DNA of 64,000 bases, taken from Planococcus sp. MSAK28401. Lineage in GTDB: Bacteria > Bacillota > Bacilli > Bacillales_A > Planococcaceae. The notes beneath the pieces are model-generated. The model did not search any database. It was not told the origin of the DNA and worked only from the letters and a program-made list of their open reading frames with translations. The position numbers and the translations under genes are program-made. Location: positions 405,001 to 469,000 of the forward strand of contig NZ_JAAMTH010000001.1 of assembly GCF_018283455.1 (NCBI RefSeq), read 5' to 3'. Positions 1 through 8,987 of the stretch are shown here, piece after piece (the stretch's first letter is position 1; every line of letters starts with the position of its first letter).

Positions 1-1
1 A

Positions 2-85
2 TTACTAAATGAAGGATATGTTGGAATCGGCTTCCAGATGGTCAAAGGCTTTCATGCGCTACAATTTGCCAAACCTCTTAGTTGA
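2..85 (+). CDS. C-terminal end of an unidentified protein (partial)
   Basis: An open frame enters from the left edge and stops at a TGA at 83-85. It leaves about 27 residues containing NEGYVGIGFQMVKGFHALQF. The small, hydrophobic and aromatic composition is compatible with the last strand of a secreted or enzymatic domain, such as a CAP-type domain, but it is too short to identify. A T/A-rich stretch follows directly. Whether this frame is the coding one cannot be decided without the upstream sequence. Confidence 0.3.
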   Translation, partial: LLNEGYVGIGFQMVKGFHALQFAKPLS

Positions 86-190
86 TCGGTAATTTTTTTA
101 AAAAAGCGTCTCGAATTGTGGAACACTACTGCGCTTTCCTGTAAAATTATCAGAAATTCACATAAATTTATCTTCAAGAGGAGTTACGAT

Positions 191-1690
191 ATGAAGTTGC
201 AATTTGCACAAATCCCCGGGGTACGTATAGTAAAATCATTCGGGCCAGAGTCAGCGGACATCCAGGCGATTGTCTATAACTCTTCGGCGGCACGGAATGG
301 TTCTGCATTTTTTTGCGTCATCGGAGAGAACACGGACGGACATTTATACATAGAGCCTGCCATCGAAAATGGTGCACAGGCAATCATCGGCTCCAACGAG
401 GAAATTCTGTCCCAACAAGCGAAGCGCCATCCGGCTGTCAGCTTTGTGCTGGTGGCGGATGTACGCTATGCACTTGCGCACACTGCAGATTTCTTTTTCA
501 GCTCACCACAGCATGATTTGTTTAAAATCGGCGTGACAGGCACGAACGGCAAGACCACAACGGCTACCTATGTCCGTAATTTATTCAATTTGCTGGGAAC
601 ACCTTGTGGATTTATTGGCACGACAGGCATCGAAACGGCTGAAGGCAAAGTGCCGTTCAAAAAAAGCACGCCGACTACGCCAATCGCTTCGGATATCCAC
701 CAGATTTTCTCCATGCTGGTTGATGCTGACACACAGGCAGTTGCCATGGAAGTGTCGTCTACTGCACTGGATCAGCAGCGCGTGGAAGGCATCGTTTTCG
801 ATGTCGCGATCCATACGAATTTATCCGAGGAACATCTCGAATACCATAAAACTTTTGAACATTACCGGGAGTCTAAACTGAAATTGTTCGAGCGCGCGAA
901 AGCGGCAGTCGTCAATCTCGATGACCCTGGTTTGAGCGGCGGCATTCTAGCGGTGGCGGATTATCCGGTACTGAGCTATAGCCAAAATCCGTCGAGCGGC
1001 GCCGATCTCATTTGGGGAGATTACAGCGCATCTGCACAAGGCATGCGTTTTGAATTGAATTATAGAGGCGACGTCCGGATGATCGAAGCCCCGCTATTCG
1101 GCGATTACAATGCCGCGAATTTGACGGCGGCGATTGCGACTGCCTTGCACGCAGGACATTCACTCGACCAAATCATTGCGGTCTTGCCGGATATGCCTCA
1201 AGTGGAAGGGCGTTTTCAAGTGATCAGGGGACCTGAAGAGCGGACCATCATTTTGGATTACGCCCATACCCCAGTCGCGATCGATGCGGTCTTAAAAGAA
1301 GCCCGTAAATTGCCGCATCGCCGTTTAATCGCGCTTATTGCCGGAATCGGCATCCGTGATTTCGCCAAGATGCCGAAAATGGCGAAAGCGTCTGAAGGAA
1401 AAGCAGATGTTTTAGTCGTTACAGTCGACCATCCGGGTTATAACGACCCGGATGAGGTTGTATCGGAAGTGATCAAAGGCTTCAGTGTGCCGTACATGCA
1501 AAAAGTGCTGAAGGCGCCAACACGCAAACAGGCAGTGGAAAAAGCGCTTGAGGAAAGCGGCCCAGAAGACATCATCTTGTTGTCGAGCGGCTGTATCAAC
1601 GGCGCGCAAATCATCAAAGGGGAACATATCCCGCATTCAGATGAAGCGATAATCGAAGCGTTTTTCTCGAGCAAAACCGGGGAATTTTAG
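191..1690 (+). CDS. murE: Mur ligase, UDP-MurNAc-tripeptide synthetase (MurE type)
   Basis: Cytoplasmic ATP-dependent ligase that adds the third stem-peptide residue to UDP-MurNAc-L-Ala-D-Glu. The ATP loop GTNGKTT starts at residue 117, followed by the central Mur ligase domain (STPTTP, EVSS) and the C-terminal ligase domain. Where meso-DAP enzymes carry DNPR, this protein reads DHPGYNDP (from residue 413). That argues against meso-DAP and for L-Lys, as expected for planococci; this is family knowledge plus inference. The frame is open further upstream, but the ATG at 191 is preceded by AAGAGGAG at good spacing. That start gives 499 residues, the normal length. Monocistronic in this window. 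Confidence 0.88.
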   Translation: MKLQFAQIPGVRIVKSFGPESADIQAIVYNSSAARNGSAFFCVIGENTDGHLYIEPAIENGAQAIIGSNEEILSQQAKRHPAVSFVLVADVRYALAHTADFFFSSPQHDLFKIGVTGTNGKTTTATYVRNLFNLLGTPCGFIGTTGIETAEGKVPFKKSTPTTPIASDIHQIFSMLVDADTQAVAMEVSSTALDQQRVEGIVFDVAIHTNLSEEHLEYHKTFEHYRESKLKLFERAKAAVVNLDDPGLSGGILAVADYPVLSYSQNPSSGADLIWGDYSASAQGMRFELNYRGDVRMIEAPLFGDYNAANLTAAIATALHAGHSLDQIIAVLPDMPQVEGRFQVIRGPEERTIILDYAHTPVAIDAVLKEARKLPHRRLIALIAGIGIRDFAKMPKMAKASEGKADVLVVTVDHPGYNDPDEVVSEVIKGFSVPYMQKVLKAPTRKQAVEKALEESGPEDIILLSSGCINGAQIIKGEHIPHSDEAIIEAFFSSKTGEF

Positions 1691-1770
1691 CGGCGAGGGT
1701 CGCTTTTTTCGGGTGGAATGTGTTTAATAGAAGAGAAGCTAGTTAAAGACTAAGAATTGGAGTGAATGGA

Positions 1771-3153
1771 ATGCAGTATCGTACAGAAAAAGACACGATC
1801 GGTGAAATTCAAGTTGAAGCTGACAAAATGTGGGGCGCGCAAACTCAGCGCAGCGTCCAAAACTTTGCCATCGGAACAGAACGTATGCCCCATGAAGTGG
1901 TCATGGCATTTGCTCAATTGAAAAAAGCGACAGCTAAAGCGAACCACAAGCTCGGCAAGATGTCCGACGTTAAAATGCGCGCAATCGAAGCGGCTGCCAA
2001 CGAAGTAATCGAAGGCAAATGGAACGACCATTTCCCGCTCGTCGTTTGGCAGACAGGAAGCGGCACGCAGTCCAATATGAACATGAACGAAGTATTGGCG
2101 CGCCGCGGAAACGAAATTTTGGCAGAACAGGGGTCGGATGAAAAACTTCACCCGAACGATGACGTCAATATGTCCCAAAGCTCGAACGATACATATCCGA
2201 CAGCAATGCACGTTGCCGGCGTTCTAGCGGTAACGGAGCAATTGATTCCAGCGGTCCAGAAGTTGAAAGCGACTTTGGATGAAAAAGCGAAGAAATTCGA
2301 CGACGTCATCAAAATCGGCCGCACGCACTTGCAGGATGCCACACCGCTTACATTAGGCCAGGAAATCAGCGGCTGGCGCCACATGTTGGAGAAAAGCGAG
2401 CGCATGATCAAAGAAAGCGTCGAGCATATGCGTGAACTTGCGATCGGCGGAACAGCAGTTGGAACAGGCATTAACGCAGACCCGAAATTCGGCGGCTATG
2501 TTGCGGAATTCATCGCAGAAGCAGTCGGCACGGAATTCACTTCAGCGGAAAACAAATTCCATGCACTGACAAGCCACGATGAAATGGTCTATGTGCACGG
2601 TGCAGTGAAAGCTCTTGCGGCAGATGCGATGAAGATTGCCAACGATGTACGCTGGCTCGCAAGCGGCCCACGCAGCGGCATCGGCGAAATCACGATTCCG
2701 GCAAATGAGCCGGGCAGCTCGATCATGCCAGGGAAAGTTAACCCGACGCAAAGCGAAGCCTTGACGATGGTATCAGCCCAGGTCATGGGCAACGACGCAG
2801 CGATCGGATTTGCGGCGAGCCAAGGAAACTTTGAACTCAATGTCTTCAAACCGGTCATTGCATACAACTTCCTGCAATCGGTCCGCTTGTTGACGGATTC
2901 GCTCGTTTCCTTTAACGATAACTGTGCGATCGGTATCGAAGCGAACTTGGACGTCATCGAAAACCACGTGAAAAATTCCTTGATGCTCGTCACTTCGCTC
3001 AACCCGCATATCGGTTACGAAAAAGCGGCAGCAATTGCCAAGCAAGCACATAACGAAGGTACGACGTTGAAAGAATCAGCAGTCAAGAGTGGCCACTTAA
3101 CGGCGGAGCAATTCGACGAATGGGTGCGCCCGGAGAATATGGTAGGAAAATAA
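1771..3153 (+). CDS. fumC: Class II fumarate hydratase
   Basis: Iron-independent fumarase of the TCA cycle, converting fumarate to L-malate in the cytoplasm as a homotetramer. The 460-residue length is typical. The fumarase/aspartase superfamily signature [11 protein letters not shown] is present, along with upstream active-site segments [10 protein letters not shown] and [10 protein letters not shown]. An in-frame GTG nine bases upstream lies inside the ribosome binding site TTGGAGTGA, so the ATG at 1771 is the better start. It is followed at once by a strong terminator, so it is the last or only gene of its transcript. Confidence 0.95.
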   Translation: MQYRTEKDTIGEIQVEADKMWGAQTQRSVQNFAIGTERMPHEVVMAFAQLKKATAKANHKLGKMSDVKMRAIEAAANEVIEGKWNDHFPLVVWQTGSGTQSNMNMNEVLARRGNEILAEQGSDEKLHPNDDVNMSQSSNDTYPTAMHVAGVLAVTEQLIPAVQKLKATLDEKAKKFDDVIKIGRTHLQDATPLTLGQEISGWRHMLEKSERMIKESVEHMRELAIGGTAVGTGINADPKFGGYVAEFIAEAVGTEFTSAENKFHALTSHDEMVYVHGAVKALAADAMKIANDVRWLASGPRSGIGEITIPANEPGSSIMPGKVNPTQSEALTMVSAQVMGNDAAIGFAASQGNFELNVFKPVIAYNFLQSVRLLTDSLVSFNDNCAIGIEANLDVIENHVKNSLMLVTSLNPHIGYEKAAAIAKQAHNEGTTLKESAVKSGHLTAEQFDEWVRPENMVGK

Positions 3154-3158
3154 TGCAA

Positions 3159-3187
3159 ACAGCCGGGAGTTCCCCGGCTGTTTTTTT
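3159..3187 (+). terminator. Rho-independent terminator after fumC
   Basis: Stem ACAGCCGGG / CCCGGCTGT followed by seven T, six bases after the fumC stop. Confidence 0.9.
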
Positions 3188-3278
3188 GTGGAACAAGGAG
3201 TTTTAGGGCAGGAAATAGAAGTAGAGGTAATAAGGAACCGAAAAAGTAAAACATCAGAAACTACAAAAGAGGTGCAGT

Positions 3279-3941
3279 ATGCAAAAAACATTTATTACAT
3301 CATGGAGCGGGGGCAAAGACTCCGCTTTGGCATTCTTTAGGGCAGTCCAGCAAGGACATGTGCCAATCGCGTTGTTCACCATGTTCGAAGAAGACGGGGA
3401 ACGCTCAAGATCCCACGGTTTGAAAAAGCAGATCTTGGAAGCGCAAGCGGAACGGATGGGCTTGCCTTTAGTGATCGGCCAAGCAGACTGGTCAGGATAT
3501 GAAAAGGAATTTATCCACCATCTGCAGCATTTCAAAGAACAAGGCATCGAAATGGGTGTGTACGGCGATATTGACCTGCAGGACCATCTTGATTGGGTTG
3601 AAAAAGTCAGCGAAAAGGCAGAACTCGATGTCTTGCACCCATTATGGCAAGAAGCCCGCCGGTCGCTATTGGAAGAGCTGATCGAAGAGGAGTTCAAAGC
3701 TGTCATTACAGTGGTGGACACTGCACGAGTCGGGGAGGAGTTTCTCGGGCGCGTTTTTACCCGCGAGCTGATCGAGGAGCTAGAAGCACTCGGCATCGAT
3801 GCCTGCGGAGAGGAAGGGGAATTCCATACCACATTGGTGGACGGCCCGATTTTTGTTGAACCGCTGCCAGTGGAGTTCGGGGACATTGTGCATGATGGCC
3901 AGTACGCAATGCTCGAAGTGAAACTTCAAACAGGGGAGTGA
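3279..3941 (+). CDS. Dph6-like adenine nucleotide alpha-hydrolase (ATP pyrophosphatase)
   Basis: 220 residues. The N-terminal SWSGGKDSALAFF motif at residues 7-19 is the PP-loop of ATP pyrophosphatases. The rest resembles the diphthine-ammonia ligase (Dph6/MJ0570) family, with the conserved segment GEEGEFHTTLVDGPIF near residue 180. In archaea and eukaryotes this family amidates diphthine on EF-2. Bacteria lack diphthamide, so the bacterial substrate is unknown, and a role in small-molecule amidation or B12-related metabolism is only a guess. The start is the ATG at 3279 after AAGAGGTG. The next gene begins six bases downstream of the stop, so they are co-transcribed. Confidence 0.8.
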   Translation: MQKTFITSWSGGKDSALAFFRAVQQGHVPIALFTMFEEDGERSRSHGLKKQILEAQAERMGLPLVIGQADWSGYEKEFIHHLQHFKEQGIEMGVYGDIDLQDHLDWVEKVSEKAELDVLHPLWQEARRSLLEELIEEEFKAVITVVDTARVGEEFLGRVFTRELIEELEALGIDACGEEGEFHTTLVDGPIFVEPLPVEFGDIVHDGQYAMLEVKLQTGE

Positions 3942-3947
3942 TGGAAT

Positions 3948-4943
3948 GTGATCCAGATCATCAGCGTTGAAGAAAAGCATATCCGCCAAATGTCTGCATT
4001 GCTTTCAAAACGCCAGGCTCGGGAGCGGAAGATTTTCCCGTATCTGCCGGATAAGTTCGAGGAAATTGATGAGGCGGAGATTGTCATCCGCAAATTGCTC
4101 GAGCGCCCTTATGTGAGTGGGGTAGTCGCTGTCCGGGGCATTGATGTAATCGGATACCTGATTTATGAATTCAAGGAAGAAGCCCATCGTGGCCGCTATG
4201 TATGGATGGATTATGAATCGATCGCCATCAGCGAGCACGAACATCCGCGCTTGTTGCGCTTATTATATGCGGATGCTGGAGCGGAATGGGTCAAGCATGG
4301 TTATTTCCATCATGTGCTGATGGCGCCGCTTGGAGATGAAATGGTGTTCGAGCAATGGTTCGATCAAGGATTCGCCTTCGAGCAGAAATACGCCATCCTG
4401 TCGCTTGATGATTATGAACCAAAAAACGGCGCGTTACCGGACCTCGAATTCCGCCGTGGCACGAAAGCAGACGCGCCGCTCCTGAAAAAAATGGCGGTGT
4501 GGAACAGCATCCATCAGGCAGCCGCCCCATCCTGGCATCCAATTACAAGGGAAACGATGGAAAATGTTCAGAAAAGCTATGTGGCGCTTACGGAAGATGA
4601 AGAAGCTTATCTATGGCTCGTTACCCAAGGCGAACAAGCTGCCGGCTTCCATGTGTATTTCCGTATGGAAGACCCTTTCAGTTTAGTGGCGCCCGAAAAT
4701 TGCGTAGAACTGCCGGCTGCTTCGACTAACCCGGATATGCGTGGGCGCGGAATCGGCCGTGCACTGGCGAACCATTGCTTTAGTGAATTGAAGAAAGAGG
4801 GCTATGATTATATTTTTGCTGATTGGCATACGCCGAACCAAATGGCTTCCTACTTCTGGCCGCGAATGGGTTTCCAACCCGTCATGGTCCGGATGTCACG
4901 GCAAATCGATCCGCGCATCTCATGGGCGCACGGCCACGATTGA
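3948..4943 (+). CDS. GNAT family N-acetyltransferase
   Basis: 331 residues, about twice a single GNAT fold. The C-terminal half carries the acetyl-CoA binding pattern RGRGIGRAL (motif A) and a downstream YFWPRMGFQPV segment typical of motif B. The N-terminal half (residues 10-150) has the outline of a second, weaker GNAT-like fold with no obvious CoA loop. The start is a GTG six bases after the stop of the preceding gene, behind GGGGAG. A nearby ATG at 3945 runs straight into a stop. Substrate unknown; cytoplasmic. Confidence 0.82.
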   Translation: MIQIISVEEKHIRQMSALLSKRQARERKIFPYLPDKFEEIDEAEIVIRKLLERPYVSGVVAVRGIDVIGYLIYEFKEEAHRGRYVWMDYESIAISEHEHPRLLRLLYADAGAEWVKHGYFHHVLMAPLGDEMVFEQWFDQGFAFEQKYAILSLDDYEPKNGALPDLEFRRGTKADAPLLKKMAVWNSIHQAAAPSWHPITRETMENVQKSYVALTEDEEAYLWLVTQGEQAAGFHVYFRMEDPFSLVAPENCVELPAASTNPDMRGRGIGRALANHCFSELKKEGYDYIFADWHTPNQMASYFWPRMGFQPVMVRMSRQIDPRISWAHGHD

Positions 4944-5035
4944 AAAGAGAGCATCGCTTTGCTTGCTCATGGAAACTAGCTTCGTTATACTCGTAGGCGT
5001 GTTGGAAATGACGATATTTCCCAGGCCTTTTCCTG

Positions 5036-5063
5036 AAAAAACTACATTTCTTTGTAGTTTTTT
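5036..5063 (+). terminator. Rho-independent terminator before the BCCT gene
   Basis: Stem AAAAAACTACA / TGTAGTTTTTT with a short TTTCT loop and a T-rich tail. It closes the pyrophosphatase-GNAT transcript. The A-rich left arm makes it potentially bidirectional. Confidence 0.75.
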
Positions 5064-5133
5064 CTTTTTTTATGATTACAGCGTAAAACTGTCGGGAAGG
5101 CAAGAAGGGGATTAAATAATTGAGGGGGATTCG

Positions 5134-6711
5134 ATGAAAAAGAAAGGCTTGATTGATTACCGGATTTTTCTTCCGGCTTTGATCATTATCATCGCAATCA
5201 GCGTTCCACTCGCGCTTTATGAAAGCCGTTCACTGGAATTGCTGAATGGGATTTTTACGACAATTGTTGAAGTATTTAGCTGGGGGTATCTCTGGTACGG
5301 CATTATATTAGTTGGGGCTGCGTTGTATTTTTCGTATTCCAAATACGGCGATATCGTTCTCGGCGATCCGGCAGAAAAGCCGCGCTTGACTTTATTTGAG
5401 TATGCATCTATTTTGATCGCCATGGGGCTCGGTTCGACGATCATGCGCACAGGCATGCTGCAATGGACATCCGTGGCAAACAACCCGCCCGCTGGAATGG
5501 ACGCCGGTTCACCGGAATCGATTTTAATGGGCAATGCCTACAGCATGTTCTTATGGGGCTTCCAAGTATTCGCGATTTTCGTCATGATCGCCCCGGCGAT
5601 GGCTTATACGCTGCACGTCAAGAAAAAGCCGATGATGCGCATGTCCGAAGCGGCTCGACCGGTTTTCGGCGATAAGTTGACGGATGGCTGGGCAGGGCGC
5701 TTGCTCGATATCCTGTTTTTGCTCAGCATCATGACAGGGGCTGCCGTAACGCTTGGCTTGGGCGCACCGATCATCACATATAATATTTCTGCTTTGATGA
5801 ACATTGACGTGACGTTCGGATTGACGCTCGTCGTCACTATTGTCTGGGTGGCACTGTTTTCCGTCAGCGCTTATCTTGGCGTGGAGAAAGGCATCAAACG
5901 GCTCAGTACGTTCAATATCTATTTAGCTGGTGCCTTTACAGTGTTTATTCTGTTGGCAGGGCCTGGTGTCTTTATCCTGAATTATTTCTCAGACAGCGTT
6001 GCATCGCTGTTCACGAATTACTTGAGTTTTTCACTCAACACAGACTCGGTCTACCAAGGTGCGGCGTCGCACGTGCAAAGCAATACAGTATTCTGGTTTG
6101 CTTATAGTGCTACATGGGCGATGCTGCATTCGGTGTTTGCGGCCCGTATTTCAAGAGGGCGCACCATCCGCGAGATGATCATGACCTATCTATTGGCGCC
6201 GACTCTGTTGTCTTGGATCGCGACAGGCGTTCTCGGCGGGCTTGGTGTTCACCGTTACTTAACGGGAGAATTGCCGATTTTGGATATGGTGAAGGAAAAC
6301 CGGATGGCTGTCATTCCTGAAATTCTTTCAACCTTGCCGTTTGGCGGGCTCGCAATCGTCGTCTTCATTATCGTCGCGCTCATCTTCCTAACGACGACGC
6401 TCGACTCGACGACTTACACGATTGCTGCCTATACGAGCACGCTTGATATGAGCAAAAATGAACCGCCGAAAATTTTGCGCATCCTGGTTGCCGGCATCAT
6501 TACCATCATTTCACTGGTGCTCATGAGAATCGGCGGCTTGGCACCGCTTGAAGTGGTTTCCGGCTTGATGGGCTTGCCGATCATTTTCATCACCTTCCTG
6601 ATGATTTATTCGGCGAAGAAAATGATGGACCAAGACCGTGCGTGGCTCACGAATGTACGCGACAAGGAAACGCCTTTGAAACGCTCGAAACAGAAAACGA
6701 AAAGTGAATAA
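5134..6711 (+). CDS. Divergent BCCT family transporter
   Basis: 525 residues with about 12 hydrophobic segments. The family signature SRGRTIREM lies near residue 345. BCCT carriers import betaine, carnitine or choline. Here the substrate-binding regions differ from the family norm. The TM4 glycine stretch reads GLGSTIMRTGMLQW instead of a GxGxGxxFWGxxEP pattern. The TM8 box before SRGRT reads FAYSATWAMLHSVFAA and lacks the usual aromatic W..W cage, whereas the OpuD-like protein at 51876-53426 has both. The substrate is therefore uncertain. The start is the ATG at 5134 behind GAGGGGG. It has its own terminators and is convergent with the LTA synthase. Confidence 0.85.
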   Translation: MKKKGLIDYRIFLPALIIIIAISVPLALYESRSLELLNGIFTTIVEVFSWGYLWYGIILVGAALYFSYSKYGDIVLGDPAEKPRLTLFEYASILIAMGLGSTIMRTGMLQWTSVANNPPAGMDAGSPESILMGNAYSMFLWGFQVFAIFVMIAPAMAYTLHVKKKPMMRMSEAARPVFGDKLTDGWAGRLLDILFLLSIMTGAAVTLGLGAPIITYNISALMNIDVTFGLTLVVTIVWVALFSVSAYLGVEKGIKRLSTFNIYLAGAFTVFILLAGPGVFILNYFSDSVASLFTNYLSFSLNTDSVYQGAASHVQSNTVFWFAYSATWAMLHSVFAARISRGRTIREMIMTYLLAPTLLSWIATGVLGGLGVHRYLTGELPILDMVKENRMAVIPEILSTLPFGGLAIVVFIIVALIFLTTTLDSTTYTIAAYTSTLDMSKNEPPKILRILVAGIITIISLVLMRIGGLAPLEVVSGLMGLPIIFITFLMIYSAKKMMDQDRAWLTNVRDKETPLKRSKQKTKSE

Positions 6712-6721
6712 TTGTGAGGAT

Positions 6722-6752
6722 CCTGCATACCTAAGCGTGTGCAGGTTTTTTT
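6722..6752 (+). terminator. Terminator of the BCCT gene
   Basis: CCTGCA / TGCAGG stem with a loop of about ten bases and seven T, directly after the stop. Confidence 0.75.
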
Positions 6753-6775
6753 AATTCAGAATCAATTTACTGCAT

Positions 6776-6812
6776 AAAAAAACTGATTTCGACTTGCGAA
6801 ATCAGTTTTTTA
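6776..6812. terminator. Bidirectional terminator between convergent genes
   Basis: A near-perfect hairpin, AAAAACTGATTTCG / CGAAATCAGTTTTT, with poly-A on the left and poly-T on the right. It can serve both the BCCT gene and the LTA synthase gene. Confidence 0.9.
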
Positions 6813-6875
6813 TATGCTTCTATTCAATGCTTGTCGTAAAAACGGCAAACAGACTTATGCTGTGGGTTCGTATCG

Positions 6876-8756
6876 TCATTCGGGTTCGAGTAACTTGCCT
6901 GTTTCTTCATTATAGAAACGCAGCAGGTCGCCGTTGATTAAAGCGTCTGAATAGCCGATCTCTTCGAAGGCTTCTTCAACATACGGTTCACAGAAACCTT
7001 GATCGATCACCTCGCCGGTGCCGTTTTCATAGCAAGTGTTTCCAGCATAGACATAGTCTTCGGTCACTAGCCGTCCGTCCCTGAAGATGACAAACTCTTC
7101 GTGGTCTTCCGCAAACAGGTCGCTGCCGAATTGGACATCAGTCGCTGAATCGACGCCCAGCATATTCAAGAGGGTGGGGCGCATATCAATTTGTCCGCCA
7201 ATTTCTTCATCGGTGTATCCTTCGCCGTATCCCGGGATGTGGACAAAGAACGGCACGCGTTGGAGCTGCGCCGATTCGTAAGGGGTTATGTCACGCCCTA
7301 GATACTGCGCCATTGCGGCATTATGATTTTCAGAGATGCCGTAATGGTCGCCGTAAAGAACGATAATCGAGTCTTCGTACAAGCCATTGTCTTTCAGTTC
7401 CTGGAACAATTCCTTCACCGCTTCATCGAGATAGCGCGTCGTCTGGAAATAGCGGTTGAGGGTTCCGGAATTGGAATCGAATTCTTCAATCAGTTTATCT
7501 TCAGGGTCCAAGGTGAACGGATGGTGGTTGGTCAAGGTGATCATCCGGCTATAGAAAGGCTGTGGCATGTCTGTCATGTGCTGGACGGATTGCTTGAAGA
7601 AAGGGATATCCTTCATGCCCCAATTGACCGCTTGCCCTTCACCGACTTCGTAGCTCTGGATATCAAGGAACTCATCGATTCCCAAGGATTCGTACATCAT
7701 ATCGCGATTCCAGAAGCTTTTGTTATTGGCATGCTGGACATTCGTCGAGTAGCCGTTATCTCCGAGTTTTTCGGCCATCGAATGGTAAGTGTTTCCGGCA
7801 TGCGTGAAAAAGGCTGCGCTGCCGCCAAGCGGGTACAAGGAATTTTCCAACAGGAACTCCGAGTCAGCGGTCTTGCCGAGCCCGGTTTGGTGATAGAAGT
7901 TTGGGAAGTAAATCGTATCTTCATCTTCCGTCAAGCTATTCAAAAATGGTGTGATCGTTTCGCCATTCATCTGTTCATTGATGGTGAAACTCTGCAACGA
8001 TTCCAAGGTCACGACGATCAAGTTTTTTCCTTCGGCGATGCCGTTCATGTCTTCCGAAGGTTCAACTTGTTGGGTACGGACATGGCTGTTCACTTCAGTG
8101 AGTTCCGAGCTGTCGGCAAAAGCGCGCTGGGCTTGGGATTTCGATTGAATATAGACATCGTAGAGATGGTAATTATAGACGCCGAGGTTTTTCACGAGCA
8201 TTTCACGGTCAAAACTTCTTGTCAATAGCTGTGGCCTTTCCGCTTCAGCAAGCCCCAAATTCAAGAACAGGACAGCTGCTGACAACACGAAATACGATTT
8301 TCGCCGGGCAGGAACTTTTGCTTGAACTGCCTTAACCGGAAGAAACTGAATGGCCAAGAAGATGACGATGACATCAGCGAAATAAAGGATGTCGCTGAAG
8401 TAGATGCTCGCCGCTGCGCTGGATCCGAGATCGCCAAAATTATTCGTTTGGAAAAGGACCGGCAAGGTGATGAAATCTGTGAAAAATCGGTAAAATGCGA
8501 CGTTCGCATAGAGCACAATGGAACTGATAGCGGCAAAAGCGAGCAAATATGCATGGCGCAGCTTCGTTTTTTTGATGAATAAAGAAGCGCCGTAGACAAA
8601 CAGCAGGAAACTCAGCGGGCTTAGGAATAAGATGAATTCCTGCATCGCATTATCGATCGTGATGGAAAAGCCAATTTGATAGACGGCATACGTTTTCAGC
8701 CATGTGGCGACAATCGCAATGGCAAGCAGGTAGTATGGATTATGGTTTTTAGTCAA
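6876..8756 (-). CDS. ltaS: Lipoteichoic acid synthase family protein
   Basis: 626 residues with five N-terminal membrane segments (about residues 8-170), then an extracellular sulfatase-fold domain. It polymerises glycerol phosphate from phosphatidylglycerol on the outer membrane face, or acts as a related primase/paralogue. The catalytic threonine is T296 in LGKTADSE. Metal ligands are visible as the Glu of TLESLQSF and the Asp/His of YGDHYGIS. The start is a TTG behind AAGGAG with a ten-base spacer; no better ATG exists. Bacilli usually have several paralogues (LtaS, YfnI, YqgS, YvgJ), and which one this is cannot be told from the sequence alone. Confidence 0.9.
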   Translation of the reverse strand: MTKNHNPYYLLAIAIVATWLKTYAVYQIGFSITIDNAMQEFILFLSPLSFLLFVYGASLFIKKTKLRHAYLLAFAAISSIVLYANVAFYRFFTDFITLPVLFQTNNFGDLGSSAAASIYFSDILYFADVIVIFLAIQFLPVKAVQAKVPARRKSYFVLSAAVLFLNLGLAEAERPQLLTRSFDREMLVKNLGVYNYHLYDVYIQSKSQAQRAFADSSELTEVNSHVRTQQVEPSEDMNGIAEGKNLIVVTLESLQSFTINEQMNGETITPFLNSLTEDEDTIYFPNFYHQTGLGKTADSEFLLENSLYPLGGSAAFFTHAGNTYHSMAEKLGDNGYSTNVQHANNKSFWNRDMMYESLGIDEFLDIQSYEVGEGQAVNWGMKDIPFFKQSVQHMTDMPQPFYSRMITLTNHHPFTLDPEDKLIEEFDSNSGTLNRYFQTTRYLDEAVKELFQELKDNGLYEDSIIVLYGDHYGISENHNAAMAQYLGRDITPYESAQLQRVPFFVHIPGYGEGYTDEEIGGQIDMRPTLLNMLGVDSATDVQFGSDLFAEDHEEFVIFRDGRLVTEDYVYAGNTCYENGTGEVIDQGFCEPYVEEAFEEIGYSDALINGDLLRFYNEETGKLLEPE

Positions 8757-8869
8757 TATAGATGGACTCCTTACAGCATATCAATCATTCATTTGCTGGC
8801 ATGCGGATTTTTATTTCCCCCAGCTGATTCCCAACCTGGAAGATTTCTTTCATGATAACATAAAAAAAT

Positions 8870-8940
8870 GTTTTTTCCCATAAAGGTTACATTATGGGAC
8901 AGCAGGTGTTAAACTGGGTCTCGTTATGAAAGTGATGGGA
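8870..8940 (+). promoter_or_regulatory. Leader of first sulP gene, shared with its paralogue
   Basis: The stretch CCCATAAAGGTTACATTATG followed by GG..GGTGTTAAACT and TCGTTATGAAA closely matches the leader of the second sulP gene at about 13016-13075. It includes an inverted repeat CCCATAA...TTATGGG. Conservation outside the coding region suggests a common regulator or promoter. The factor is unknown. Confidence 0.5.
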
Positions 8941-8987
8941 ATCACTCAAATTCACGTGTTCGGAAATAAAATATAAAGGAGTAAGCT

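Noticed and set aside
3254..3886. 210-residue minus-strand frame opposite the Dph6-like gene
   Set aside because: Serine-rich shadow of a gene with a clear PP-loop; no ribosome binding site.
4804..5115. 103-residue frame running from the GNAT gene into the intergenic gap
   Set aside because: It starts inside the GNAT gene and reads through a hairpin terminator, with no start signal.
7323..8228. 301-residue plus-strand frame opposite the LTA synthase gene
   Set aside because: It lies entirely antisense to a gene with clear active-site motifs. It has no recognisable domain, so it is a shadow frame of a GC-biased gene.
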